From contig NZ_CP010803.1 of the NCBI RefSeq assembly GCF_000960975.1, forward strand, positions 657,501 through 721,500: 64,000 nt of DNA. The letters run 5' to 3'. The translations under genes were made by a program, and so were the position numbers. This DNA is from Martelella endophytica. Its GTDB lineage: Bacteria; Pseudomonadota; Alphaproteobacteria; Rhizobiales; Rhizobiaceae. Of the stretch, positions 53,308 to 62,456 are shown one piece after another; position 1 is the stretch's first letter, and the number at the start of each line of letters is the position of its first letter. Below the pieces are notes generated by a model. It was not told the origin of the DNA, searched no databases, and worked only from the letters and a program-made list of their open reading frames with translations.

Positions 53308-54245
53308 GCAAAATGGCATCGAAAACGCTCCCCGAAGGCTTCTCGACGCCTCCGGTGCCGGTGCGGCCACGCCGTCACCGCCCGGACTGGCTGATGGCCT
53401 ATATCTTTCTGGCGCCCGCCGCCGCGATCTTCGCCGCCTTCATCGCCTATCCGCTGGTCGATGGCGTTTCCACCGCCTTCACCGACCGGATGATCGCCCA
53501 GGGTGGCGAATTCAACGGCGTCTCGAACTTCGTGACGCTGTTTTCCGACCCGGGCTTCGGCCGCGCCTCGCTGAACTCGCTGATGCTGACGCTCGGAACG
53601 GTCGCCGTGAAGCTCGTGCTCGGGCTGACCTTTGCCGTGCTGCTGTCGCAGAAGATGCCGGCGCGCGGCCTGATCCGGGCGCTTGCCTTTCTGCCCTGGG
53701 CCGTGCCCGGCATGATCGCCAGCCTCTCATGGAAGTGGATCTTCGACGAGCAGAGCGGCGTGCTTCAGTATCTGGTGCTGCAGCTCGGCCTGTCGGATCG
53801 GCCGATCTACTGGCTTTCCGACCCGTCGGTCGCGCTTTTTTCCGTCGCGATCGCCATGGTCTGGCAGGGGCTTCCCTTCTTCACCATGATGTTTGTCGCA
53901 GCGCTCGCCTCCGTGCCGTCGGATCTGAACGAGGCGGCCGCGATCGACGGCGCCGGCATCATCCGCCGGTTCTTCTCGGTGACACTGCCGCAGCTGCGTG
54001 GCGTCATCGCCGTCACCGTCATGCTGTCGACGATCTGGACCTTCAACTCCTTCGAGATGGTCTATGTGCTGACCGGCGGCGGGCCCGCCGGCAGAACCCA
54101 CATCCTGCCGACGCTCGCTTACGAATATGCCATCACCCAGAGCCAGCTCGGCCTCGGTTCGGCAGTTATCGTTTCGGTCATCCCGGTCTTTGTCATTCTC
54201 ATCTTCCTGCTGACCCAGCGCATGCTGAAGCAGGACGAGGCGTGA
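53304..54245 (+). CDS. Sugar ABC transporter permease 1 (UgpA/MalF-like)
   Basis: A 313-residue permease with six helices; the EAA loop is DLNEAAAIDGAGIIRRFFSVTLPQL near 205-230. Start at GTG 53304 overlapping the upstream TGA as GTGA; an ATG at 53313 is possible. Together with the next gene it forms the channel of a carbohydrate importer of the CUT1 family. Confidence 0.92.
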   Translation: MSKMASKTLPEGFSTPPVPVRPRRHRPDWLMAYIFLAPAAAIFAAFIAYPLVDGVSTAFTDRMIAQGGEFNGVSNFVTLFSDPGFGRASLNSLMLTLGTVAVKLVLGLTFAVLLSQKMPARGLIRALAFLPWAVPGMIASLSWKWIFDEQSGVLQYLVLQLGLSDRPIYWLSDPSVALFSVAIAMVWQGLPFFTMMFVAALASVPSDLNEAAAIDGAGIIRRFFSVTLPQLRGVIAVTVMLSTIWTFNSFEMVYVLTGGGPAGRTHILPTLAYEYAITQSQLGLGSAVIVSVIPVFVILIFLLTQRMLKQDEA

Positions 54246-54257
54246 GGGGAGGAAATC

Positions 54258-55100
54258 ATGGTCGAACGTCAAAGCACCAAGCTCATCCGCAACATCGTCA
54301 CCACCATCGGCGTCATCATCGCGCTGTTCTGGTCGATGGCACCGGTCTATTGGGTCGCCGTCACTTCGTTCAAGCGGTCGCGCGAGATCTATGCGATCCC
54401 ACCGACACTCTGGCCGGAGCAGTTCACGCTCGACAATTATCGTGCGGCGCTGTTTGAATCGCCCTTCCTGCACTACGTGATCAACTCGTTCCTGGTCGCG
54501 GTCGGGGTGACCATCGTCTCTGCCGTGGTCGGCGCCATGACCGCCTATCCGATCGCCCGCATGCGCTTCAAGGGACGTACGGTCACCGCGCGCCTGATCG
54601 TGACGGCCTATCTGCTGCCGCCGTCGCTGTTGTTCATCCCGCTGTTTCTCGTGCTTCAGCATCTCGGCCTGATCGATACCAAGACCGGCCTGATCGTCGC
54701 TTATCTCACCTTCACCGTGCCGTTCTGCACCTGGATGATGATCAGCTACTTCGCGACGATCCCGAAGGAGCTCGACGAGGCTGCGCTGATGGATGGCGCA
54801 AGCCGCGCCCAGATCCTGAGACGCGTGGTCCTGCCGATCGCCCGGCCTGGCATTGCGGTGGTCGCGCTGTTCGCCTTCACCCATGCCTGGAACGAGTTTC
54901 TCTATGCGCTCGTCTACGCCTACTCCGACGACGCCAAGACGTTCACCGCGGGCCTCGCCGGCCTGGTCATGGGGGACACATTCATCTGGGGCCAGCTGAT
55001 GGCAAGTTCCGTCATCGCCATCGTCCCGATCCTGATCATCTACATCGTCGCCCAGCGCTACATTGTCGAAGGCCTCGCCGCCGGCAGCGTAAAGGGATGA
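54258..55100 (+). CDS. Sugar ABC transporter permease 2 (UgpE/MalG-like)
   Basis: A 280-residue CUT1 permease. The EAA loop is ELDEAALMDGASRAQILRRVVLPIARPG, and a C-terminal YIVAQRYIVEGLAAGSVKG tail is the MalG-type ending. GGAGG lies before the ATG. It sits 12 bases after permease 1. Confidence 0.94.
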   Translation: MVERQSTKLIRNIVTTIGVIIALFWSMAPVYWVAVTSFKRSREIYAIPPTLWPEQFTLDNYRAALFESPFLHYVINSFLVAVGVTIVSAVVGAMTAYPIARMRFKGRTVTARLIVTAYLLPPSLLFIPLFLVLQHLGLIDTKTGLIVAYLTFTVPFCTWMMISYFATIPKELDEAALMDGASRAQILRRVVLPIARPGIAVVALFAFTHAWNEFLYALVYAYSDDAKTFTAGLAGLVMGDTFIWGQLMASSVIAIVPILIIYIVAQRYIVEGLAAGSVKG

Positions 55101-55134
55101 TGGAGCTGACTTCTCAACCAAGTGGAGGAATGAC

Positions 55135-56409
55135 ATGACTATCCTGAAACAAACGCTTCTGGCTTCGGCGGTGGTGCTGACCGCCGCCGGCGCTCAGGCG
55201 CAGGAACTCAACATCTGGGGCCTTCAGGCCTTCAATCAGCAGGCCGATGCCCTGATCGGCCAGATGGCCGAGGAGTTCGGCGAGGAAAAGGGCATTGACG
55301 TCAACTACGTCATCGTGCCGGCCAATGTGCTGACCCAGCGCCTCGCCTCCGCCTTCGAGGGCCAGTCCTCCCCGGACGCCTTCATGCAGCTCGGCCAGAA
55401 CACCCAGTATTATGCCGCTGCCGGCATGACGCAGCCGATGGATGACGTGCTGGAATCGATGCGCGCCCACGAAGGCGGCATCTACGAGAGCATGGTGCCG
55501 CAGGCGATCTATGACGGCGAAGCCCACTCCGTGCCGATCGAGATCGACCTCGTGCCGATGTTCGCGCGCAAGGACCTGATCGAGGAAGCCGGCATGGAAA
55601 TGCCGACGACCTGGCAGGAACTGCGCGAGGTCTCCAAGGCCATCGTCGAGAAGAACCCGCAATATACCGGCCTCGGCCTGCCGCTCTCAAACGCCAATGA
55701 TGCCGAATCCGACCTGCGCATCCTGATCTGGTCGTTCGGTGGCGCGATGTTTGCCGACGACAACACCACGGTGACCTGGAACTCCCCAGAGACGATCGCC
55801 GCCTACCAGTACATCAAGGACATGTTCGACGAAGGCACGATCCCGCGGTCGGTGCTGACCTGGGACGACGGCGGCAACAACACGGCCTACCAGACCGGCC
55901 GCGCCGCCTTCATCATGAACCCGCCAAGCGTCTATTCCTGGATGGTTGAAAACGATCCCGAACTTCTGGAAGACACGGCGATCATCAGCATTCCGGCCGG
56001 TGTCGAAGGCCAGGAAAGCGGCTCGACCATGCTCGGCTCGTTCTCCTGGATGATCTCCAGCCAGAGCGAACAGGCCGATCTCGCCAAGGAATGGATCGAG
56101 TTCTTCTTTGAGCCGGAACACTATCAGGAACTGATCGAGGTTACCGGCGGGCGCTGGTTCCCGATCTTCCCGGGCATGGCGAAGTCGATGCCGCTGTTCA
56201 CCGACAACCCGGCCTTTGCGGACTTCGACGACCTCGCCCGCAACGGTCTGACCATCGGTTACGAGGGCGCGCCGACGCCGCTGGCCTCTGAAGTCTATAC
56301 CTCGAAGATCATCTCGAACTCGGTCCAGCGCATGCTGGTCGACGGTCAGAGCCCGGAAGAAGCCGTGCAGTGGGCAACCGACCAGATCGAGGCGCTGGCT
56401 GCCAAGTAA
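55135..56409 (+). CDS. Sugar ABC transporter substrate-binding protein
   Basis: A 424-residue exported binding protein of family 1 (SBP_bac_1). Signal peptide 1-22 (ending AGAQAQ), then ELNIWGLQAFNQQAD. The hinge region FIMNPPSVYSWM and the helix GGRWFPIFPGM are typical. GGAGG precedes the ATG. A GC-rich stem-loop follows the gene, consistent with a higher transcript level than the permeases. Ligand unknown; the surrounding enzymes suggest a uronic/aldonic acid or its oligomer. Confidence 0.92.
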   Translation: MTILKQTLLASAVVLTAAGAQAQELNIWGLQAFNQQADALIGQMAEEFGEEKGIDVNYVIVPANVLTQRLASAFEGQSSPDAFMQLGQNTQYYAAAGMTQPMDDVLESMRAHEGGIYESMVPQAIYDGEAHSVPIEIDLVPMFARKDLIEEAGMEMPTTWQELREVSKAIVEKNPQYTGLGLPLSNANDAESDLRILIWSFGGAMFADDNTTVTWNSPETIAAYQYIKDMFDEGTIPRSVLTWDDGGNNTAYQTGRAAFIMNPPSVYSWMVENDPELLEDTAIISIPAGVEGQESGSTMLGSFSWMISSQSEQADLAKEWIEFFFEPEHYQELIEVTGGRWFPIFPGMAKSMPLFTDNPAFADFDDLARNGLTIGYEGAPTPLASEVYTSKIISNSVQRMLVDGQSPEEAVQWATDQIEALAAK

Positions 56410-56431
56410 CAACCTCTCCCATCACGACAAC

Positions 56432-56459
56432 GCCGGGGGCGGAGCAATCCGGCCCCGGC
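56432..56459 (+). promoter_or_regulatory. Intercistronic stem-loop after the binding-protein gene
   Basis: GCCGGGG and CCCCGGC (7 bp), with an inner CGGA/TCCG pairing across one mismatch, 23 bases past the binding-protein stop. No T-run follows; likely mRNA stabiliser or partial terminator before the RraA-like gene. Confidence 0.6.
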
Positions 56460-56527
56460 AGCAGAAAACCACGACATATCCGAGCGCGTGAGAAGCGCGG
56501 CCCGCGATTTCCAGACAGGAATACCCT

Positions 56528-57280
56528 ATGCAAATTCCAACCATCGAACGCCCCCCGAAGGAACTCGTGAAGGCTCTCGCGGATATCGGCACCGCGACCA
56601 TCAGCGGTGAGATGCACAAGCTCGGCATCCGGGATCCGCATATCTGCGGCCCGGTGCCCTTCTGCGGTAACCGCGAGATCCCGACGGTCGCCGGCCCGGC
56701 CCTGACGCTGCAGTTTCTGCCCAAGCGGGAAGACGTCTACGACATCGACGAATATGAAAACCCGGAAGCCCAGATGCACCGCCAGGTGCTCTACCAGGTC
56801 GAAGAGGGCGACGTCGTCGTCGTCGACGCCCGCGGCGACATGCGCAGCGGTATCTTCGGCGAGATGATGGTGACCTACATGGCCGGCCGCGGTGGCGCCG
56901 GCATCGTCGTGGACGGCTGCATCCGCGACAGCCGCAAGGCGCTGGCCACCGGACTGCCGATGTGGGTGCGCGGCACCACGCCGAACTACCACACGCAGAC
57001 GAGCCTGTTTCCGCATGCCGTCAACGTGCCGATCGCCTGTGGCGGCGTGCTTGTCATGCCCGGCGACATCATCGTCGCCGATGCAGACGGCGCGGTGACC
57101 GTGCCCGTCGTGCTGGCGGAAAAGGTCCTGGCGGTGGCGAGCGAACACGCCGAATGGGAAGATTTCTCGCGGCTGCGCCTCTCCGAAGGAGGCGACCTCA
57201 GGAAATACTATCCGCTGCACGCATCGGCTCGCACCGAATACGAGGCCTGGCGCGCGTCCCAAGCGCCCAAGCATCGCTGA
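56528..57280 (+). CDS. RraA / HMG-CHA aldolase family protein
   Basis: A 250-residue protein of the RraA-like fold. The family includes 4-hydroxy-4-methyl-2-oxoglutarate/4-carboxy-4-hydroxy-2-oxoadipate aldolases and the RNase E inhibitor RraA. GDMRSGIFGEMM and GIVVDGCIRDSR (G-x-x-x-D-G-x-x-R-D) give the Asp/Arg pair used by the aldolases for metal and pyruvate binding. In a sugar-acid operon an aldolase or oxaloacetate/keto-acid decarboxylase role is more likely than RNA control. Co-directional between binding protein and ATPase. Confidence 0.88.
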   Translation: MQIPTIERPPKELVKALADIGTATISGEMHKLGIRDPHICGPVPFCGNREIPTVAGPALTLQFLPKREDVYDIDEYENPEAQMHRQVLYQVEEGDVVVVDARGDMRSGIFGEMMVTYMAGRGGAGIVVDGCIRDSRKALATGLPMWVRGTTPNYHTQTSLFPHAVNVPIACGGVLVMPGDIIVADADGAVTVPVVLAEKVLAVASEHAEWEDFSRLRLSEGGDLRKYYPLHASARTEYEAWRASQAPKHR

Positions 57281-57318
57281 CGCGTACGGGTCGTAACGAC
57301 CATCAGGAGGAATGATCC

Positions 57319-58425
57319 ATGGCGAGTGTTTCGCTTTCGAAAATCACCAAGTCTTTTGGCTCCGTCGAGGTGCTTCACGGCATCGACCTCGAGATCGAAA
57401 AGGGCGAGTTCATCGTGTTTGTCGGGCCGTCGGGCTGCGGCAAGTCGACGATGCTGCGCATCATCGCCGGGCTCGAGGAGATCACCAGCGGGACGCTGAA
57501 AATCGACGACGCCGTTTCAAACGGCATTCCGCCCGGTGAACGCGGCATCGCCATGGTCTTCCAGTCCTATGCGCTCTATCCGCATATGACCGTCTATGAA
57601 AACATGGCCTTCGGGCTGAAGGTTTCCGGCATGGCCAAGGCGGAGATCGACAAGCGCGTCCGCCGTGCCGCAGAAATGCTGCAGCTGACGGCCTATCTCG
57701 ACCGGCACCCGCGCAACCTCTCCGGCGGCCAGCGCCAGCGCGTTGCCATCGGTCGTGCGGTGACGCGCGATCCGAAGGTGTTTCTGTTCGACGAGCCGCT
57801 TTCCAACCTCGATGCGGCCCTGCGCGTGGCAACCCGCATCGAGATCGCCGACCTGAAGGACAAGATGCCCGATTCGACGATGATCTACGTGACGCATGAT
57901 CAGGTCGAGGCGATGACGCTCGCCGACCGGATCGTGGTGTTTCGCGATGGTCGTATCGAGCAGATCGGCACGCCGCTCGAACTCTACGACACACCGCAGA
58001 ACCTGTTTGTCGCCCGCTTCATCGGTTCACCGGAGATGAACATTCTCAAGGGCACGCTCGAAATTTCAGGCGCCTCGGCAGGGCTGAAACTTGCCGAAAC
58101 CAGCGTCCAGCTCGGGGAAAACACGCCGTTTTCGGCAAGCGACAATGGTCGCACCGTTCAGGTCGGCATCCGGCCGGAGCATCTGTTCCAGGCGGATGCA
58201 TCGACGTCAAACCTCACCGGCAAGACGCTCTTTGCCGAAAAGCTCGGCGAACTGACCGTGCTGCACATGGAGGTCGATCCCTCCATGGAGCATGCGCTGA
58301 TCGCCAAGGTTCCGGGCCACCATGACGCCCGGCGCGGCGATGCCGTCCATCTCGGTTTCAAGGCCGAGAACCTTCACTTCTTCGGTGAAGACGGTACCCG
58401 GCTGCAGCAAACGCTCGTCGCCTGA
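57319..58425 (+). CDS. Sugar ABC transporter ATP-binding protein (UgpC/MsmK-like)
   Basis: A 368-residue ATPase: Walker A GPSGCGKST, Q-loop MVFQSYALYPHM, signature LSGGQRQRV, Walker B VFLFDEPLSNLD, H-loop YVTHDQ. A C-terminal TOBE/OB regulatory domain follows from about 240. It powers the two CUT1 permeases upstream. Its substrate-operon position, after RraA, shows that the enzyme genes are part of the transport operon. A hairpin at 58448-58473 lies downstream. Confidence 0.95.
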   Translation: MASVSLSKITKSFGSVEVLHGIDLEIEKGEFIVFVGPSGCGKSTMLRIIAGLEEITSGTLKIDDAVSNGIPPGERGIAMVFQSYALYPHMTVYENMAFGLKVSGMAKAEIDKRVRRAAEMLQLTAYLDRHPRNLSGGQRQRVAIGRAVTRDPKVFLFDEPLSNLDAALRVATRIEIADLKDKMPDSTMIYVTHDQVEAMTLADRIVVFRDGRIEQIGTPLELYDTPQNLFVARFIGSPEMNILKGTLEISGASAGLKLAETSVQLGENTPFSASDNGRTVQVGIRPEHLFQADASTSNLTGKTLFAEKLGELTVLHMEVDPSMEHALIAKVPGHHDARRGDAVHLGFKAENLHFFGEDGTRLQQTLVA

Positions 58426-58447
58426 TCGAGCTCGCGATCCCGCGCTT

Positions 58448-58473
58448 CCCGGCGTTTCTCGCGAAGCGCCGGG
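58448..58473. terminator. Hairpin between convergent sugar operons
   Basis: CCCGGCG and CGCCGGG form a perfect 7-bp stem around 12 bases, 22 bases past the ATPase stop and 100 bases before the isomerase stop on the other strand. There is no T-run; a bidirectional barrier is plausible. Confidence 0.4.
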
Positions 58474-58572
58474 CAAACGTGCGCCCCGGCGCAGATATCG
58501 GGCGCCGAGGCGTCAAAAGGGCTATCGGAGCCGGCCGGCCATCAGCCGACCGAACTCTCTCGTACCGTTACT

Positions 58573-59475
58573 TCATGCGCCGACCGCACGCAGCGTGTCA
58601 TCGACATACCGCTTGGCACGCGGCACGTCTTCCTCATCGAGGTGCTCGATGATCAGCGGGATGTTCGGGTTCAGCTCGTGCAGGCGCTCGATGTAGAGCG
58701 GGTAGTTGAGAATGCCGAGCCCGGCGGCCGGCAGCTCCACGGCGCCGGCGCCACGGAAGGTGTTGGCTTCCGGTCCGTCGATGGCGACGTGCTTTTCGCT
58801 CTGGTCCTCAGCCACCTTGCAGTCCTTCGCATGGGCGATCTTGATCCTGTCACCCAGCGCGTTGAACATCCTGTTGATGGTGCCGTCGACATCGTTGATG
58901 GTGGTCTCGTCGAAATAATTCGTCGGGTCCATCAGCATGCCGAGGCCGGGATGGCGCAGGTCGGCAAAGAGCCGCAGCACTTCATCCACCGAACCGATGA
59001 CGTTGTTGACGTAGTTCTCGACCAGGAACACCGCGCCATGGTCATAGGCTTCCTGCGCCAGCTCGGCGATGACCTTCAGCGCTTCCTCGTAACCTTCCTC
59101 GGTCTTGTTGCGCGGGTCATGCACCCAGTCGCTTTCGACGTTGTAGGTGCCGGTTTCGGAAATCACGTAAGGCGTGCCGCAATCGCGGGCGTGGCGGATG
59201 ATCTCCTTCAGATAGCCGACGCGGCGGGCACGCTCCTGCTTGTCCGGGTGGATGATGTTGGTATAGCCCGAGATCGCGCAGATCGGCAGGTTGGCATCGC
59301 GGAAAGCGTTGCGCACCGTGTGGCACTTTTCCCTGGTGATGTTGCCGGCGGAAAAGTCCATGTCCTTGAACGACAGGTCGAGCTGCGCCGTCGAGAAGCC
59401 GTGCCCCTTCAGCTTGTCGATCACGGTGTTGAGATCATAGGGGAAATATCCGGTGAAAATACCGACAGGAATCAT
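58573..59475 (-). CDS. Sugar phosphate isomerase/epimerase family protein
   Basis: A 300-residue xylose-isomerase-like TIM barrel (AP_endonuc_2). VGIFTGYFPYDLNTVIDKLKGHGF begins the barrel; conserved metal-ligand Glu residues lie in VENYVNN near 155 and MDPTNYF near 188, with IIEHLDEEDVPRAKRY at the C-terminus. Such enzymes isomerise or epimerise free sugars, inososes or keto-sugars. It is co-directional with the Gfo/Idh/MocA gene, a pairing often seen in inositol and sugar oxidation loci. Confidence 0.9.
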   Translation of the reverse strand: MIPVGIFTGYFPYDLNTVIDKLKGHGFSTAQLDLSFKDMDFSAGNITREKCHTVRNAFRDANLPICAISGYTNIIHPDKQERARRVGYLKEIIRHARDCGTPYVISETGTYNVESDWVHDPRNKTEEGYEEALKVIAELAQEAYDHGAVFLVENYVNNVIGSVDEVLRLFADLRHPGLGMLMDPTNYFDETTINDVDGTINRMFNALGDRIKIAHAKDCKVAEDQSEKHVAIDGPEANTFRGAGAVELPAAGLGILNYPLYIERLHELNPNIPLIIEHLDEEDVPRAKRYVDDTLRAVGA

Positions 59476-59516
59476 GATGTTTCACTCCCTTTCATCATTG
59501 TTCTCTTCACTGGCCC

Positions 59517-60638
59517 TCAGGCCAGAAACTCCGCCTCGATTTCGGCAAGCGGAACCGTCCGCTCCTCCTCGATGGAGCGGTAGCAGGCTTCAACACAGGC
59601 CAGTGTCTTGAGATTGTCGCGGCCCGAAATCTCCGGCTCGCGGCCAGTCTCGACGGCGCGCAGAAGCTGGGCCATGGTTCCGGCGAAGGCATCGGGAAAC
59701 CAGACGCGACCAAGCGTCGGGGCGATCCAGCCCTTCGGCATATGCGCCGTCGTGAACCGCAGCGTGGAGGGCACCAGAACCGGATACTGGAACCAGCTGA
59801 TCGTACCCTCGGCGAGCCCTTCCGTGCCGACGACGCGCCACTTGATATAGGGATCGTCCTCGCAGTCGCCGCCGGGGCCAACCCAGACATCGTCGAGGCT
59901 GGTCGCCATGAAGTCGTCATCATACTTGAAGGTGTATTGCGAGATGCCGTCCCGGTGCGGGAAGGTCGTGCGCGGATCCTGACGGACAACCGTGGTGATT
60001 TTTTCCGGATCGCCGAACAGATAGCGGAAACTGTCGATGTGATGGATCCCCATGTTGAGGATCTCGATACGATCATATTTCCGCAGAAATCCCTGCCAGT
60101 CCGGGATCGCCCGCATCTCGATCGTCGCCAGCACCCGCTCGCCGAGGAGACCGCGATCAAGCAGCGTTTTCAGCGCCCGGATCGAAGGGTCGTAGCGCAT
60201 GTTGGAATTGACCCCGAGCGGTATGCCCGCATCCTCGCAAAGCCTGACGATCTCGCGCGCTTCCACAAGGTTCATCGCAATCGGCTTCTGGCAGAGGATG
60301 CCCTTGATATGGCTCTTCTCCTTCACCGCCTCGCGGATGATCGCAAGCTGCTGGTCCGGCGGCACGGCGATGTCGAGAATTTCGACGGCCGGATCGCGCA
60401 CGACGTCCTGCCAGCTGTCATGGACATTCGGAATGCCGCGCAGCTTCGCCACCTCCTCGCTGTTCTTGCGTTCCAGCGATGTGATCGTGTAGGGCGAAAA
60501 ACCGGCCTCAGCATAGGCGACGAGATGGCAGTCGCGCATGATGAAGCCCGCGCCGATGCAGCCGATACGGAAATCCTTGCGGGCAGGCAGTTCCGGCGCG
60601 ATGCCAAGATCGAATGGCAGAAGAGATTTCTGGGACAT
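59517..60638 (-). CDS. Gfo/Idh/MocA family oxidoreductase
   Basis: A 373-residue NAD(P)-dependent sugar dehydrogenase. The Rossmann motif is IGCIGAGFIMRDCHL at about residues 24-38; KGILCQKPIAMNL contains the conserved EKP-like Lys (here QKP), and the dinucleotide domain is followed by the alpha/beta substrate domain with MGIHHIDSFRYLFGDP (catalytic His-x3-Asp-like motif). It likely oxidises a sugar or cyclitol made available by the neighbouring isomerase. Confidence 0.9.
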   Translation of the reverse strand: MSQKSLLPFDLGIAPELPARKDFRIGCIGAGFIMRDCHLVAYAEAGFSPYTITSLERKNSEEVAKLRGIPNVHDSWQDVVRDPAVEILDIAVPPDQQLAIIREAVKEKSHIKGILCQKPIAMNLVEAREIVRLCEDAGIPLGVNSNMRYDPSIRALKTLLDRGLLGERVLATIEMRAIPDWQGFLRKYDRIEILNMGIHHIDSFRYLFGDPEKITTVVRQDPRTTFPHRDGISQYTFKYDDDFMATSLDDVWVGPGGDCEDDPYIKWRVVGTEGLAEGTISWFQYPVLVPSTLRFTTAHMPKGWIAPTLGRVWFPDAFAGTMAQLLRAVETGREPEISGRDNLKTLACVEACYRSIEEERTVPLAEIEAEFLA

Positions 60639-60643
60639 GATCG

Positions 60644-61144
60644 TCAGTCCTTCAGTTCGGGAACGACGTTTTCGCGCATCATCCGACGGCGCTCGACATA
60701 GGCCGGCAGGATGTCGATGTCGGGCTCGTTGAACCAGGCGAAGGGATCGGTGGCGGCGGTGAGGGCCACATTGGCCCAGGCATTGAAAGAGCCGGAGCGG
60801 ATGATGACCTTGGCCTTCGGCGCAACGACCTCGACCAGCTCCTCGTGCGGTATGGCGAGGAACGGGGCGCCGGCGCCGGTGTAGATGTCCTGAAACGTCT
60901 TGTAGAGATCGGGATGGCGGTCGCGCACGGCCGTGTCGAACCCGATGGCCTCGACGAACATTTCCTTGCGCAGCATCTTCAGGATATCGATGACGTCCGG
61001 AAGACCTGCATAAAAGCCGAGATCGATGCGGTTTGCATCTTTCGGGATCGGAAAGCCGGCATCGGTGACCAGCACGATGTCGCCGTGACCAACGGTTGCC
61101 ATGGCCTGAGCGAGACCGGGATGCAGGATGCGGTTGGGGATCAT
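60644..61144 (-). CDS. RbsD/FucU family sugar mutarotase
   Basis: A 166-residue protein of the RbsD/FucU family, which interconverts pyranose/furanose or alpha/beta forms of ribose, fucose or related sugars. HPGLAQAMATVGHGDIVLVTDAGFPIP at the N-terminus holds the catalytic His, and AIPHEELVEVVAPKAKVIIRSG fits FucU. AGGAGG lies 5 bases before the ATG at 61144. First gene of the rbsD-like/dehydrogenase/isomerase group. Confidence 0.92.
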   Translation of the reverse strand: MIPNRILHPGLAQAMATVGHGDIVLVTDAGFPIPKDANRIDLGFYAGLPDVIDILKMLRKEMFVEAIGFDTAVRDRHPDLYKTFQDIYTGAGAPFLAIPHEELVEVVAPKAKVIIRSGSFNAWANVALTAATDPFAWFNEPDIDILPAYVERRRMMRENVVPELKD

Positions 61145-61485
61145 TTGCTCCTCCTTATGGTTTGAAACGGGTGGACGGAAACACGCCACGGCCGAGGACA
61201 GGCCGGCAGCGGCCAATCCGCAAAATCAGGGAAAGGAAAGAATGGCGAACCGGGTGGATGAGCCAGCGCAAGGCTCGACCGGACTTCGCTCGGTAATGCT
61301 TCTGAAAGCGGCAAAAGACATGGTTTCCTCCCGAAATCTTTTGTGTCGGGCCGTGACCGAAGAACCTCCATCTCCGGCCATGACCACGGTGACGAATCTA
61401 GCAGGGAGGCCTGGAGCTGCCGATGGCGGCATCTCTCAAAAACATGGACAAAATTCTCATCCGCTTCTGCAGGCGAGACCGGGCT
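61145..61485. other. Intergenic region between rbsD-like gene and araC-like gene
   Basis: About 340 bases. It should carry the promoter of the rbsD-like operon (minus strand). The only coding-like signal is a 31-codon minus-strand frame with an excellent ribosome site at 61226-61321, listed separately. No terminator with a T-run was seen. Confidence 0.5.
61226..61321 (-). other. Short minus-strand frame with strong ribosome binding site; leader peptide or gene remnant
   Basis: GGGAGGAAACC directly precedes an ATG at 61321 that opens a 31-codon frame ending at 61226. The product (starting MSFAAFRS, ending AILSFP) has no recognised similarity. The ribosome site looks like that of the neighbouring transporter and kinase genes, so this may be the head of a deleted gene or a short leader upstream of the rbsD-like gene. 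Confidence 0.35.
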
Positions 61486-62388
61486 TTACCAGCTCTCGCT
61501 CGCCCTGAAGGCGCGTGGCGACAGCCCCGCATGCTTCTTGAACTCACGGGAGAAATAGAGCGGATCGGGATAGCCGACGGCGATCGCGATCGATGAGACG
61601 GGATCATCGGTTTCGACCAGAAGGCGCTTGGCCTGCGCCATGCGATAGTCGCGCAGCCAGGCAAGCGGCGTCTTGCCGAAGGCGGTCTGGAACAGCCGGA
61701 AGAGCTGCGCCTTGCTCACCCGGCAGGCATTGGCGAGCTTGTCGATATCCCAGTGCTCGTTGTAGTGCGCGTGGATCTGCGCCATCAGATCGCCGAGCCC
61801 CTTGTGGGTGGCGACCTCCGGCTCCAGAAGGCGGTTCTCGCGGGCCTCCACCAGCGCCTCGACAAGCGCGGAGACATGCCGGTCGCAGGCCGCCTGGATG
61901 GCGAGCGACGAGCGGTCGAGGTGATCGAGCAGTTCGATGAGCAGCGTTTCGACATCCTCAGGATGGGCGAAATGAAACACCGGATCATCATGCACGGTCA
62001 GCACGGCCATCAGCCGCGAAAGATTGGCGCTGTCGACCCGCAGCCACAGGATTTCCCAGGGATCTTCCCGCACCGGCCGGTGGGCGTGGGGTTCGCGGAC
62101 CGGCAGCCATGCCATCTCGCCCGCCCGCACGGCATGTGCCCTGCCCCTGACGGTCACCACGCCTTCGCCCCTGATGCAGAACAGGAACTCATGGCCCGGC
62201 ACATCCTGACGCTCGATCCGGTGATCGGGGCCGGTCTGGATATGCCCGGCGCGCAGCACCTGATAGGCGAAGAGCCCCAGCCATCCCTCATGAACCGGGA
62301 AGTAGGAGCGTAGAATGCGGGTCTGGGGCACAGATGCGGGCGCCATGACGCGGGCGGTCTCCGGTTTGTCTTTGAGAAGACTTATCAC
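61486..62388 (-). CDS. AraC family transcriptional regulator with cupin domain
   Basis: A 300-residue regulator. The N-terminal AraC-binding cupin (about residues 25-165; GHEFLFCIRGEGVVTVRGRAH, EMAWLPVREPHAH) senses a sugar, and the C-terminal double helix-turn-helix ends with VSSIAIAVGYPDPLYFSREFKKHAGLSPRAFR. The GTG at 62388 is used; ATG at 62346 is an alternative start. Likely controls the sugar genes on the same strand or the kinase upstream. Confidence 0.92.
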   Translation of the reverse strand: MISLLKDKPETARVMAPASVPQTRILRSYFPVHEGWLGLFAYQVLRAGHIQTGPDHRIERQDVPGHEFLFCIRGEGVVTVRGRAHAVRAGEMAWLPVREPHAHRPVREDPWEILWLRVDSANLSRLMAVLTVHDDPVFHFAHPEDVETLLIELLDHLDRSSLAIQAACDRHVSALVEALVEARENRLLEPEVATHKGLGDLMAQIHAHYNEHWDIDKLANACRVSKAQLFRLFQTAFGKTPLAWLRDYRMAQAKRLLVETDDPVSSIAIAVGYPDPLYFSREFKKHAGLSPRAFRASESW

Positions 62389-62456
62389 AGAGTTACCGCC
62401 CGTCGGTAAGTTTCGAAACCCCGCGACGGAGGCAAATGCGCCCGCCTGAAATCCGC

